Shown piece by piece: positions 1 through 7,592 of a DNA stretch of 18,731 nt; position 1 is the first letter of the stretch; each line of letters opens with the position of its first letter. The stretch comes from JBEIFW01 sp044370695 (GTDB lineage Bacteria; Actinomycetota; Acidimicrobiia; Acidimicrobiales; Ilumatobacteraceae), in the NCBI GenBank assembly GCA_044370695.1, contig JBILVB010000072.1, positions 1-18,731 on the forward strand, read 5' to 3'. The notes beneath the pieces were generated by a model. That model was given only the letters and a program-made list of their open reading frames with translations, was not told where the DNA came from and did no database searches. The position numbers and the translations under genes were made by a program.

Positions 1-2
1 AG

Positions 3-878
3 CCGACGGCGGCCGACGTGGCCGAGATCCTGGCGTTCCCCCGGGTGCTGTCCGATGCCGAACGCCAGGCCGTCGAGCAGGCGCTGCTGGCCAAGTGGGT
101 GCCGTCGACGCCGGTGGCGGCCGGCCTGGTGCTGGCGGCCGACGCCAACTCGCTGTCGACGATGACGACCGACTCGGGCGGCGCGACCGCGGTCGCGTCG
201 TCGGGCCAGTCGGTGTGCCGGTGGGCGGACCGCTCCGGCTCGGGCGCCCATCTCACGCAACCGACCACCGCGCAGTGCCCGACCTACGGCACCGACGCCA
301 CCGGCGGGTTCGTCAACTTCACCGCCAACGGCTTCCTCGACACCACCGTGGCGCTGTCGCCCGACGCCAGCGTGTTCGTGGTGGCCCAGAGCAACACCGC
401 CACGTTCAACACCTATGGCTGGGTGGCGTCGGCGCGCGGGCCCAACGGGTTCCTCCTGCACCCCGAGGGCGCACAGGCGTGGAATGCCTACTACGTCCTG
501 AACTCCGCCGGTTCGTGGACGGGGATCGGTGGCCACCCGGTCGCACCGCAGTCCCCGACGATCTACGAACTCAGCATGGCCGGCTCCGGTGGCACGGTGA
601 CCGGGGTGAGCGGGGTGAACGGCGCCGTGGTGTCCTACTCGCAGCCGATCGCCCGCTCGGCCGGCAACGTGCCGGTGACGATCGGAGCCGACCAGGCCGA
701 CAAGGCCGGCCGGCGCGGGAACGGCAGGTACCGGGAGATCCTCGTCTACGACCGGTCGTTGACCGCGGCCCAACGTCAGGCCGTCGAGGGCTACCTGGCA
801 TGGAAGTGGGGCCTCACCTCGTCCCTGCCGACGGACCATCCGTACCGCTCGATCCGTCCGCCCGACCGGGTGGAGTGA
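3..878 (+). CDS. LamG-like (concanavalin A fold) repeat protein, 3' end only
   Basis: The reading frame is already open at the left edge, so the GTG at 18 is internal and the true start lies outside. About 35 residues of one LamG-like domain are visible (ending AERQAVEQALLAKW), followed by one complete domain of roughly 230 residues. The second ends in the similar motif QRQAVEGYLAWKWGL and the tail LPTDHPYRSI, a hallmark of bacterial LamG/laminin_G_3 domains. The two ends are clearly related (AEILAF.RVLSDAERQAVE against REILVYDRSLTAAQRQAVE), so the protein is a tandem repeat. Such domains are secreted or surface-exposed and bind glycans or ligands. No enzyme domain is visible here; one may lie upstream. 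There are few cysteines, and Ser/Thr/Gly/Ala richness fits an extracellular protein. It converges on the vapBC remnant with a 23-bp gap. The fold call is firm; the ligand is unknown. Confidence 0.82.
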   Translation, partial: PTAADVAEILAFPRVLSDAERQAVEQALLAKWVPSTPVAAGLVLAADANSLSTMTTDSGGATAVASSGQSVCRWADRSGSGAHLTQPTTAQCPTYGTDATGGFVNFTANGFLDTTVALSPDASVFVVAQSNTATFNTYGWVASARGPNGFLLHPEGAQAWNAYYVLNSAGSWTGIGGHPVAPQSPTIYELSMAGSGGTVTGVSGVNGAVVSYSQPIARSAGNVPVTIGADQADKAGRRGNGRYREILVYDRSLTAAQRQAVEGYLAWKWGLTSSLPTDHPYRSIRPPDRVE

Positions 879-901
879 CCTGGCATGCCCCGTGGCGGCC
901 C

Positions 902-1337
902 TCACCGTGCGCCCGGTCGGAGGTCCTTCCATTTCCACGGTGCTCGGGCGATGAGCAGTTCGGGGTCGCCGGTCCACAGCACGGCGTCGGTCGTGACGGC
1001 CAGCGCTGCGGCGAACGCGTCGGCGTACGCCATCGAGCAGTCGGCCTTGATCCTCGCCGCCTCGATCACGAGCCGCTCGTCGGGTGAGCGCACGTCCAGC
1101 ACCAGGCGCAGGTCGCGCACGGTGTCGGTTGCCTCCTGGTCACCGCTACGCCGACGCAGCACGTAGAACACCTCGCCCAGGTTGATCCACGACATCAGCG
1201 GCCGCTGCTCGTCGAGCAGCTTCGCAACGCGAGCGGCCGCCGTCGCGCCAGAAGCTGACTTCGTCACCCGGTTCGATACCCAGTTCGTCGCGCAGTTCCT
1301 TCGGGATGACGATCTGGCCTTTGGGGCCGACCCGGCC
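902..1337 (-). pseudogene. vapBC toxin-antitoxin remnant: AbrB-type antitoxin head fused out of frame to N-terminally deleted VapC (PIN)
   Basis: On the minus strand, 1337-1241 encodes the swapped-hairpin AbrB/MazE motif (GRVGPKGQIVIPKELRDELG, then IEPGDEVSF), typical of VapB N-termini. No start codon precedes it in frame. From about 1240 down to the TGA at 902 a different frame encodes a PIN-domain body: a RVAKLLDE helix, SWINLGEVFYVLRR, YADAFAAALA and WTGDPELL. The PIN part lacks the first strand with its catalytic Asp, about 20 residues, and the antitoxin lacks its C-terminal toxin-binding half. The simplest reading is one internal deletion that removed the end of vapB and the beginning of vapC, leaving the halves in different frames. 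Remaining PIN acidic residues (the Glu of NLGEV and the later Asps) are intact, so decay looks recent. The toxin should be inactive. A functional frame-shifted product is unlikely. Confidence 0.8.
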
Positions 1338-1375
1338 CCCTCGATTCGGCCCCGCAGCGTGCCGATCGTCAGGCC

Positions 1376-2053
1376 GTGCAGCCCGGCCTGTTCGAGACCG
1401 TCTCGCAGCTCCCCTGGTACGGGTGGCTGGCGGTGGCCTCGGGGCTCGGGCTGGTCGGGTTCTCGATCGCCCACCTGTCGGGACGCTGGCACGGCTTCGC
1501 CATCGCCGGCTGCCTGCTGCTCGCCGCACCGACGTCGTGGTTCACCTACCGCAACGTCTCGATCGAGCGCCGCATGACCGAGGTGGCGCGCCGGTTCACC
1601 GGTGATGCGACGGTGTGGGTGAACTGCGCCGGGATGTTCGACGAGCTGCCCCACCTGGGCAAGGCCGGATGGGCCCAGGTGGTCGACCCGGGCACCGGCG
1701 CCGAGGCCCACCTGAAGGCCGAGCAGTGCGACGCGCTGCGCTCCTGGCTCGATGGTTCGCCGTCGGCTGCGGCGTCCTACGACGAGATGCTCGCCCTGCA
1801 CGTCTACGTGCACGAGATCGTCCATCTGTCCGGCGTCCTCGACGAAGCCCAGACCGACTGCACGGCCATGCAGCGCACCGGTGAGGCGGCCCGGCTCCTC
1901 GGCGGCACCGACGCCTGGCGCACCGCGGGTGCCGCCCTCGCCGCCCGGTACTACGCCGAGGTCTACCCCCGCATGCCCGACGCCTACCGCTCGACGGAGT
2001 GCCGCCCCGGCGGCCGACTCGACCGCACCCCGGCCGACGGGCGCTTCCCCTGA
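1376..2053 (+). CDS. Membrane-anchored putative zinc metallopeptidase-like protein (HExxH)
   Basis: This 225-residue protein has two hydrophobic segments at about residues 13-33 and 39-58, then a domain of about 165 residues expected on one face of the membrane. Residues 146-150 read HEIVH, a zincin HExxH motif, followed by LSGVLDEAQTDCTAMQ. The acidic residues Glu157 and Asp161 could supply a third ligand, and Cys162 follows. From memory, other actinobacterial membrane proteins of unknown function carry a similar HExxH-then-ExxAEC arrangement, so this may be a small uncharacterised family. Protease activity is inference. The start is the first GTG in the frame; it has no good ribosome binding site, and its 5' end runs right up to the vapB remnant on the other strand. 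It ends 25 bp before the convergent ftsH stop. Base composition matches the neighbours. Confidence 0.68.
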   Translation: MQPGLFETVSQLPWYGWLAVASGLGLVGFSIAHLSGRWHGFAIAGCLLLAAPTSWFTYRNVSIERRMTEVARRFTGDATVWVNCAGMFDELPHLGKAGWAQVVDPGTGAEAHLKAEQCDALRSWLDGSPSAAASYDEMLALHVYVHEIVHLSGVLDEAQTDCTAMQRTGEAARLLGGTDAWRTAGAALAARYYAEVYPRMPDAYRSTECRPGGRLDRTPADGRFP

Positions 2054-2078
2054 GGCCGGGTCGTCCGGCGCGGATCGC

Positions 2079-4043
2079 CTAGCTGCTCGGGTGCTCGATG
2101 CCGGCCGCTGCGTAGGCGTCGGCTTCGTCGAGGGTTTCGCGTGCGAGCAGCGCGGCCGCGAGCGCGTCGAGCTGGTCGCGGTGCGCGGCCAGCAGTGCCG
2201 ACGCCTCGGCGTAGCACGCCTCCACCAACGCCCGGACCTCGGTGTCGACCAGCTCCCTCGTCGCTTCCGACGGGGCGCGCGGGTCGCCCGGGAACCACGT
2301 GTCCCCCGCCGGGCTGGGCAGCACGCTCAACGGCCCGACGGCGTCGGACATGCCCCACCGGCCCACCATCTGGCGGGCGATCGAGGTGACGTGCTCGAGG
2401 TCGGACTCGGCCCCGGTGGTCACCTCGCCGAACACCAGCGCCTCCGCTGCCCGGCCCCCGAGCGCGCCGGTGATCCGGCCCTTCAGATAGTTGGTGTCGA
2501 CGCCGTACCGGTCGGTCGACGGGGCCTGGAACGTCACCCCGAGCGCCTGGCCCCGGGGGATGATCGACACCTTGCGGACCGGGTCGGCGCCGGGCAGCAG
2601 CATGCCGAGCAGCGCGTGACCGCCCTCGTGGTACGCGGTGCGGCGCCGCTCGTCGTCGGTGAGCGTGATGCGCCGCTCGGCGCCGAGCACGATCTTTTCG
2701 AGCGCATCGGTGAAGTCGGGGTAGGCGAGCCGGTCGTGGTCGCGCTTGGCGGCCAGCAGCGCCGCTTCGTTGACGAGGTTCTTCAGGTCGGCGCCGACCA
2801 TGCCGGGGGTGGCCGCCGCCAGCGAGGTGAGCGACACGTCGTCACCGAGGGGCACGTGGCGGGTGTGGACCCGCAGGATCGCTTCGCGCCCGGTGATGTC
2901 GGGCGGGTTGACGACGATCCGGCGGTCGAAGCGCCCCGCCCGCAGCAGGGCCGGATCGAGCACGTCGGCCCGGTTCGTCGCGGCGACGACGATCACACCC
3001 TCGGAGCCGGTGAAGCCGTCCATCTCGGTGAGGATCTGGTTGAGGGTCTGCTCGCGCTCGTCGACCCCGCCGAGGCTCGCCCCACCCCCGCGAGCTCGGC
3101 CGATGGCGTCGAGTTCGTCGATGAAGATGATCGCCGGCGCCACCTTCTTGGCCTGGTCGAACAGGTCGCGCACCCGGCTGGCGCCGACGCCCACGATCAT
3201 CTCGATGAACTCCGACGCCGAGGCGGAGAAGAACGGCACGCCGGCCTCGCCCGCCAGCGCCCGGGCCAGCAACGTCTTGCCGGTGCCGGGCGGGCCCGAC
3301 AGCAGCACGCCACGCGGGAGCTGCGCCCCCACCTTGCGGAACCGCTCGGGGTTGCGCAGGAACTCGACGATCTCGACCACCTGCTCTTCGACTTCGTCGA
3401 TGCCGGCGACGTCGGCGAAGGTGGTTCGGGTGCCGCCGTTGGCGTCCACCCGCACCGCTTTGGACCGCCCGATCCCGCCGAGACCGCCGGCGCCGGCCAT
3501 GCCCCGGGTGAAGGCCCGGCTCGCGAACAGCAGCAGACCGACGAACAGCAGCGTGGGCCCGAAGTTGACGAGCAGCGTCTGCCACAGCGGCACGTCGCTG
3601 TAGAGCGCGGTGGCGCTCACCTCGACACCGTTGGCCTGCAATCTGGCGAACAGGTCGTCGTCGGCGAACGAGGGCCGCTCGGTCTCGAACTGCGTCACGG
3701 CCGTGTCGGCGATCGTCGCTTCGCGCCGCAGCGAGCCCTGGATCGTGTCGCCCTTGGCGCTGACGCGTTCGACGTTGCCGGCGTCGAGCTGAACGAGGAA
3801 CTGCGTGTACGGGATCGTCGCCGGGCCGTCCTCGCCGGTGACGAGCGAACCGATCACCCAGTTGGCGATCAGCAGGGCGACGATGAGCACCCACCACCGG
3901 GCCTTGCGCAACGGGTTGGTCGGCCGGGGCGGCGCCGGCTCCGGGGGCGGCGGGGGCGGCGCCCCCTCGACCCGCCACGGCGGCCGTGACTCGGTTCCGT
4001 TGTGCCGACCGGGGGGCGGCGGGGGCGGGGGCAGCGACGGCAT
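2079..4043 (-). CDS. ftsH: ATP-dependent zinc metalloprotease FtsH
   Basis: FtsH is a hexameric membrane AAA+ protease that degrades damaged or short-lived membrane and cytosolic proteins. Numbering from the ATG at 4043 (654 aa): a proline-rich cytosolic N-terminus (1-45, with two runs of six to seven prolines), TM1 at 49-70, the FtsH extracellular domain, TM2 at about 153-174, and the AAA+ domain with Walker A GPPGTGKT (250-257), pore motif FIEMIVGVG (279-287), Walker B IIFIDE (305-310) and the second region of homology around 356-373 with its arginine finger. The peptidase domain carries HEGGH (472-476) where HEAGH is usual, and Asp548 as third zinc ligand. All catalytic residues are present. 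An in-frame ATG at 4082 would add 13 residues and overlap the divergent gene's start; 4043 is preferred because the length and Pro-rich beginning fit, but no clear Shine-Dalgarno supports either. Confidence 0.97.
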   Translation of the reverse strand: MPSLPPPPPPPGRHNGTESRPPWRVEGAPPPPPPEPAPPRPTNPLRKARWWVLIVALLIANWVIGSLVTGEDGPATIPYTQFLVQLDAGNVERVSAKGDTIQGSLRREATIADTAVTQFETERPSFADDDLFARLQANGVEVSATALYSDVPLWQTLLVNFGPTLLFVGLLLFASRAFTRGMAGAGGLGGIGRSKAVRVDANGGTRTTFADVAGIDEVEEQVVEIVEFLRNPERFRKVGAQLPRGVLLSGPPGTGKTLLARALAGEAGVPFFSASASEFIEMIVGVGASRVRDLFDQAKKVAPAIIFIDELDAIGRARGGGASLGGVDEREQTLNQILTEMDGFTGSEGVIVVAATNRADVLDPALLRAGRFDRRIVVNPPDITGREAILRVHTRHVPLGDDVSLTSLAAATPGMVGADLKNLVNEAALLAAKRDHDRLAYPDFTDALEKIVLGAERRITLTDDERRRTAYHEGGHALLGMLLPGADPVRKVSIIPRGQALGVTFQAPSTDRYGVDTNYLKGRITGALGGRAAEALVFGEVTTGAESDLEHVTSIARQMVGRWGMSDAVGPLSVLPSPAGDTWFPGDPRAPSEATRELVDTEVRALVEACYAEASALLAAHRDQLDALAAALLARETLDEADAYAAAGIEHPSS

Positions 4044-4080
4044 GGGTGCCGCAATGCTCGCGCGGCGCGAACATGCCGTC

Positions 4081-4662
4081 ATGAGCGCCACGCCGCTGTC
4101 CCGTTTCCCCGTGCCCGATCTCGCCGAGCTTCCCGACGACGTCCGGACCCGGATCGAGACGGTGCAGGCCAAATCGGGCTTCGTGCCCAACGTGTTCCTG
4201 GCGCTCGCGCACCGGCCCGACGAGTGGCGGGCGTTCTTCGCTTACCACGACGCGCTGATGGAGCGCGACGGCGGCCTCACCAAGGCCGAGCGGGAGATGA
4301 TCGTGGTGGCGACCTCGGCCGCCAACGACTGCCTCTACTGCGTGGTCGCGCACGGGGCGATCCTGCGCATCCGGGCCAAATCACCCACGATCGCCGACGA
4401 GATCGCGACCAACTGGCGCCAGGCCGCAATCACCGACCGGCAGCGGGCGATGCTGGCCTTCGCCGTCAAGCTGGCCCGCACCCCCGAGCTCGTCGACGCC
4501 GAGGATCTGGACGCCCTGCGGCACGACGGGTTCAGCGACGACGAGATCTGGGACATCGGTGCGATCACCGGGCTGTTCGCACTGTCGAACCGCCTGGCCC
4601 ACCTGTCGGCCATGCAGCCCAACGCCGAGTTCTTCCTGATGGGTCGGATCCCGAAGGGCTAG
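4081..4662 (+). CDS. Peroxidase-related / AhpD-like carboxymuconolactone decarboxylase family protein
   Basis: This 193-residue protein belongs to the AhpD-like family (peroxidase-related group). The signature is in residues 66-91: LTKAEREMIVV, then the redox motif CLYC (Cys84, Cys87) with VVAHG placing His91 four residues after the second Cys, matching the CxxC-x3-H arrangement of AhpD enzymes. Family members use the thiol pair to reduce peroxides or act as alkylhydroperoxidases, but the physiological reductant cannot be read from the sequence. The start is the ATG at 4081, giving MSATPLSRFPVPD; it lies 37 bp from the ftsH start on the other strand, so the two genes are divergent and share a very short control region. 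The downstream NIPSNAP gene begins 31 bp after the stop on the same strand and might be partly co-transcribed. Function beyond the family is not certain. Confidence 0.9.
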   Translation: MSATPLSRFPVPDLAELPDDVRTRIETVQAKSGFVPNVFLALAHRPDEWRAFFAYHDALMERDGGLTKAEREMIVVATSAANDCLYCVVAHGAILRIRAKSPTIADEIATNWRQAAITDRQRAMLAFAVKLARTPELVDAEDLDALRHDGFSDDEIWDIGAITGLFALSNRLAHLSAMQPNAEFFLMGRIPKG

Positions 4663-4687
4663 GGTCCGGGCGCCTCGGGGGAAGGAG
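4660..4687 (+). promoter_or_regulatory. Candidate -10 box and Shine-Dalgarno for the NIPSNAP gene
   Basis: TAGGGT (4660-4665) fits the actinobacterial TANNNT -10 pattern and overlaps the stop codon of the preceding gene. A strong ribosome binding site, GGGGAAGGAG, ends at 4687, six nucleotides before the ATG at 4694. The RBS is clear; the -10 call is tentative, and no good -35 is seen. Confidence 0.45.
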
Positions 4688-4693
4688 CATCAC

Positions 4694-5014
4694 ATGCTGT
4701 TCGAACTGCGCCGGTACGAGGCCCAGCCCGGCAAGCGCGACGAACTCGTCGCGATCATGGACGACGAGGTCATCCCGTTCCAGGCCGGCCAGGGCATGGC
4801 CATCCTCGGGAGCTGGGTCGACGAGGAGAACCCGGACGTCTACGTGTGGCTGCGCCGCTTCGACTCCGAGGATGCGCGCAAGGCGTTGTACGCCAAGGTC
4901 TACGAGTCCGACCACTGGAAGCAGGAGCTCGCGCCGCGGTTCCCGGCGATCCTGCGCCGCGAGAGCATCCAGGTCACGCGCCTGGTGCCCACCCGCAGCT
5001 CGCTCATCCGCTGA
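4694..5014 (+). CDS. NIPSNAP family protein
   Basis: This 106-residue protein matches the NIPSNAP family, a ferredoxin-like (dimeric alpha-beta barrel) fold. It begins MLFELRRYEAQPGKRDEL, has the central IPFQ..QGMAILGSW strand and the VYVWLRRFDSEDAR segment, and ends in the expected YESDHWKQELAPR region. Bacterial members are small soluble proteins of mostly unknown role; some relate to ABM-domain monooxygenases, but no enzyme activity can be claimed here. The start is well supported by a strong Shine-Dalgarno six bases upstream. The stop is separated by only two bases from the convergent glgP stop. Its position after the AhpD-like gene could suggest a shared oxidative-stress role, but that is only neighbourhood inference. 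Confidence 0.88.
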   Translation: MLFELRRYEAQPGKRDELVAIMDDEVIPFQAGQGMAILGSWVDEENPDVYVWLRRFDSEDARKALYAKVYESDHWKQELAPRFPAILRRESIQVTRLVPTRSSLIR

Positions 5015-5016
5015 GC

Positions 5017-7548
5017 TCAGCGCGCCCAGGCGATACGCCCCAGCTCCACCGGGGCCGACAGCCCCGGATGTGACGGCAGGACGCGCACGGTGAAGCCGTA
5101 GCGCCCGTTTCGCTCGCAGTGGAACGACCCTTCGTAGACGGCGGGCCCCCCGTCGGGACGGTCCGTGCAGGCGAGCGGCACGACGGCAGGGGTGACGAGC
5201 TCGTCGCCCTGGCCCACCGGGCCGTGCACCAGTTGCACCTCGACGTCCTGTGGCTGCAAACGGCCGAGGTCCACCTCGACGCGCACGTCGCGCCGCACGC
5301 CCAACTCGGCCGACGCGGTGTCGGCGTGGACGGCCTGCACGGCGACGTCGGGCCAGGCCTCGGCGACCGCGTGCTTCCAGCGGGCCAGGTCGCGCGCCTG
5401 GCGGGCGTCGTCGGCCACCATGGCGTCGGCCCCGGCGGCGGCCGGCTCGTAGAGCCGCTCGACGTACTCGCGCACCATCCGGTTGGCGGTGACCACCGGT
5501 CCGAGCGACGCGAGGTTGTGTTTGACCCGCCGCATCCAGCGCCGCGGCACCGGACCCTCCGTGCGCACGTAGTAGAGCGGGACGATCTGGTGCTCCAACA
5601 GGTCGAAGAGGCTGTCGGCCTCGATGCGGTCGCGCGCCGTGAGATCCTCGACGCCCTCGACCGAGGAGATGGCCCAGCCGTTGGCCCCGTCGAAGCACTC
5701 GTCCCACCAGCCGTCGAGGATCGAGCAGTTGAGCGTGCCGTTGAGCGCCGCTTTCATCCCCGAGGTGCCGCACGCCTCCTGGGGCCGGCGGGGCGTGTTC
5801 AGCCAGATGTCGCAACCCTGGTAGAGCGCACGGGCGATGGCGATGTCGTAGTCCTCGACGAACACGAAGCGGTGCCGGACGCCGAGCTCGTTGGCCCACG
5901 ATTGGATCTCCTGGATCAGCCGCTTGCCGAGGTCGTCGGCGGGATGGGCCTTGCCGGCGAACACGAACTGCACCGGCTTGTCCGCGGACAGCAGCAGTGC
6001 CTTGAGCCGATCCGGTTGCGAGAGCAACAACGTCGCCCGTTTGTAGGTGGCGAAGCGGCGGGCGAAGCCGATGGTCAGCACCCGGGGGTCGAGCACGGTC
6101 GCGCACCACGCCACGTCGCTCGTCGACATGCCCTGCGCGACGCGGGCGGCCGCCAGGCGCTGGCGGACGATCGAGATCATCCGGTCCTTGGCCTGCTCCT
6201 TGGCGCGCCACAGCTCGTCGTCGCGCGCGTCCTCGACCCGGGCCCAGTCGGCGGCGGCGGCCCCGTCCCACTCCGGCAGCACGTAGCGCGACAGCAGGTC
6301 GCCGAACTCGGGGGCGACCCAGGTGGGGGCGTGCACGCCATTGGTCACCGAGGTGATCGGCACCTCCTCGAGCGGTACGTCGGGCCACAGCCCGGCGAAC
6401 ATCGAGCGGCTCACCGAGCCGTGCAGGGCTGCGACGCCGTTGGACCGGGCGGCGAGGCGTAGCCCCATGACCGCCATGTTGAACCGGCCGTCGGGCTCGT
6501 CGTCGCGCCGGCCGAGCGCGAACAGCTCGTCGAACGACAACCCGCACTGCTGCGCGAAGCCGCCGAAGTAGCGCTCCATCAGCTCCCGGGAGAACCGGTC
6601 GATCCCGGCCGGCACCGGGGTGTGCGTCGTGAACAACCCGCCGGCTCGTACCACCTCGAGCGCCTCGTCGAAGCGCAGCCTGCGAGCCACGAGCTGGCGG
6701 GCCCGTTCCAGGCCGAGGAATCCGGCGTGGCCCTCGTTGGTGTGGAACACCTGCGCGTCGAGACCGAGCGCCTGCAAGGCCCGCACGCCGCCGATGCCGA
6801 GCACGATCTCCTGACGGATCCGGTGCTCGGTGTCACCGCCGTAGAGCCGGTCGGTGACCGACCGACACGCCGCCGAGTTCTCCTCGACGTCGGTGTCGAG
6901 CAGGTACAGCCGGGTGCGCCCGACGTCGGCCCGCCACACCTGCGCCACGCACGGCTCACCGGCCAACTCGACCGAGATGCGGACCTCGGGCTCCAGCGTG
7001 AGGGCCATCGCATACGGGTCGAGGGAGGGGAACCGTTCCTGCTGCCAGCCGTCGAGCGACAGGCTCTGGCGGAAATAGCCATTGCGGTAGAACAGCCCGA
7101 CGCCGACGAGGGGGACGGCGAGGTCGCTCGCAGCCTTGAGGTGGTCGCCGGCGAGCACGCCGAGGCCGCCGGAGTACTGCGGCAGTGCCTCGGAGATCCC
7201 GAACTCGGGCGAGAAGTAGGCGACGAGCCGCAGCGGGCTGCGCCCCTGGTCGCGCTGGTGGAACCAGCCGGGCCGGCGCAGCTCGTCGTCGAGGTCGTCG
7301 GCCACCTCGGTCAGGTAGCGCAGGAAGCCCGAGTCGACGGCGAGCGCCTCGAGCCGTGCCGCCGACACCGTGCCGAGCAGGCGGACCGGGTCGTGGCTCG
7401 TCGCGTCCCAGCCGTCGGGATCCACCCAACGGAACAGGTCGCGCGTCGCCGGGTCCCAGGACCAGCGCAGGTTCATCGCCAGCCGGGCCAGCGGCGCGAG
7501 CGACTCGGGGAGTCGGGGGTGGACGGCGAAGCTGCGCAGCGCTCTCAC
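5017..7548 (-). CDS. glgP: Alpha-glucan (glycogen/maltodextrin) phosphorylase, short type
   Basis: GlgP removes terminal glucose from alpha-1,4-glucans with phosphate, releasing glucose 1-phosphate, using pyridoxal phosphate. The 843-residue protein begins with the DUF3417-type domain (LAMNLRWSWDPATRDLF, residues 23-39), then YFSPEFGISEALPQYSGGLG (111-130), the VFHTNEGHAGFLGLER substrate-site segment (267-282), VTNGVHAPTW (401-410) and GFARRFATYKRATLL (494-508). The PLP-binding lysine is Lys599 in ACGTSGMKAALNG. About 140 C-terminal residues form a beta-rich tail usual for this short TIGR02094-type group. Length is normal and all key motifs are intact. The GTG start is supported by similarity of VRALRSF.V to family N-termini. 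It lies 44 bp downstream of the GT4 gene on the same strand, with its own possible -10 box in the gap. Confidence 0.95.
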   Translation of the reverse strand: MRALRSFAVHPRLPESLAPLARLAMNLRWSWDPATRDLFRWVDPDGWDATSHDPVRLLGTVSAARLEALAVDSGFLRYLTEVADDLDDELRRPGWFHQRDQGRSPLRLVAYFSPEFGISEALPQYSGGLGVLAGDHLKAASDLAVPLVGVGLFYRNGYFRQSLSLDGWQQERFPSLDPYAMALTLEPEVRISVELAGEPCVAQVWRADVGRTRLYLLDTDVEENSAACRSVTDRLYGGDTEHRIRQEIVLGIGGVRALQALGLDAQVFHTNEGHAGFLGLERARQLVARRLRFDEALEVVRAGGLFTTHTPVPAGIDRFSRELMERYFGGFAQQCGLSFDELFALGRRDDEPDGRFNMAVMGLRLAARSNGVAALHGSVSRSMFAGLWPDVPLEEVPITSVTNGVHAPTWVAPEFGDLLSRYVLPEWDGAAAADWARVEDARDDELWRAKEQAKDRMISIVRQRLAAARVAQGMSTSDVAWCATVLDPRVLTIGFARRFATYKRATLLLSQPDRLKALLLSADKPVQFVFAGKAHPADDLGKRLIQEIQSWANELGVRHRFVFVEDYDIAIARALYQGCDIWLNTPRRPQEACGTSGMKAALNGTLNCSILDGWWDECFDGANGWAISSVEGVEDLTARDRIEADSLFDLLEHQIVPLYYVRTEGPVPRRWMRRVKHNLASLGPVVTANRMVREYVERLYEPAAAGADAMVADDARQARDLARWKHAVAEAWPDVAVQAVHADTASAELGVRRDVRVEVDLGRLQPQDVEVQLVHGPVGQGDELVTPAVVPLACTDRPDGGPAVYEGSFHCERNGRYGFTVRVLPSHPGLSAPVELGRIAWAR

Positions 7549-7557
7549 GGGGACACG

Positions 7558-7563
7558 ACGCTA
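7558..7563 (-). promoter_or_regulatory. Candidate internal -10 box for glgP
   Basis: TAGCGT reads on the minus strand in the 44-bp gap between the GT4 gene and glgP, nine bases before the GTG start. It fits TANNNT and would give a very short leader or none. Support is modest because the gene may also be read through from the GT4 promoter. Confidence 0.35.
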
Positions 7564-7592
7564 GACGACCCCGTCCCCCCGGCGACCGGCGC

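Noticed and set aside
902..1240. Functional stand-alone VapC toxin
   Set aside because: The first catalytic Asp and the start codon with the N-terminal strand are missing, and the antitoxin is truncated.
1752..3989. Long plus-strand open frame of about 745 codons opposite ftsH
   Set aside because: It is an antisense shadow of ftsH and the HExxH gene; its product is Arg/Pro/Gly/His-rich with no recognisable domain, as expected in DNA of this GC content.
4565..6547. Minus-strand frame of about 660 codons overlapping glgP in another frame
   Set aside because: Arg/Gly/Ala/Pro-rich frame-shifted copy of glgP coding DNA; no independent motif.
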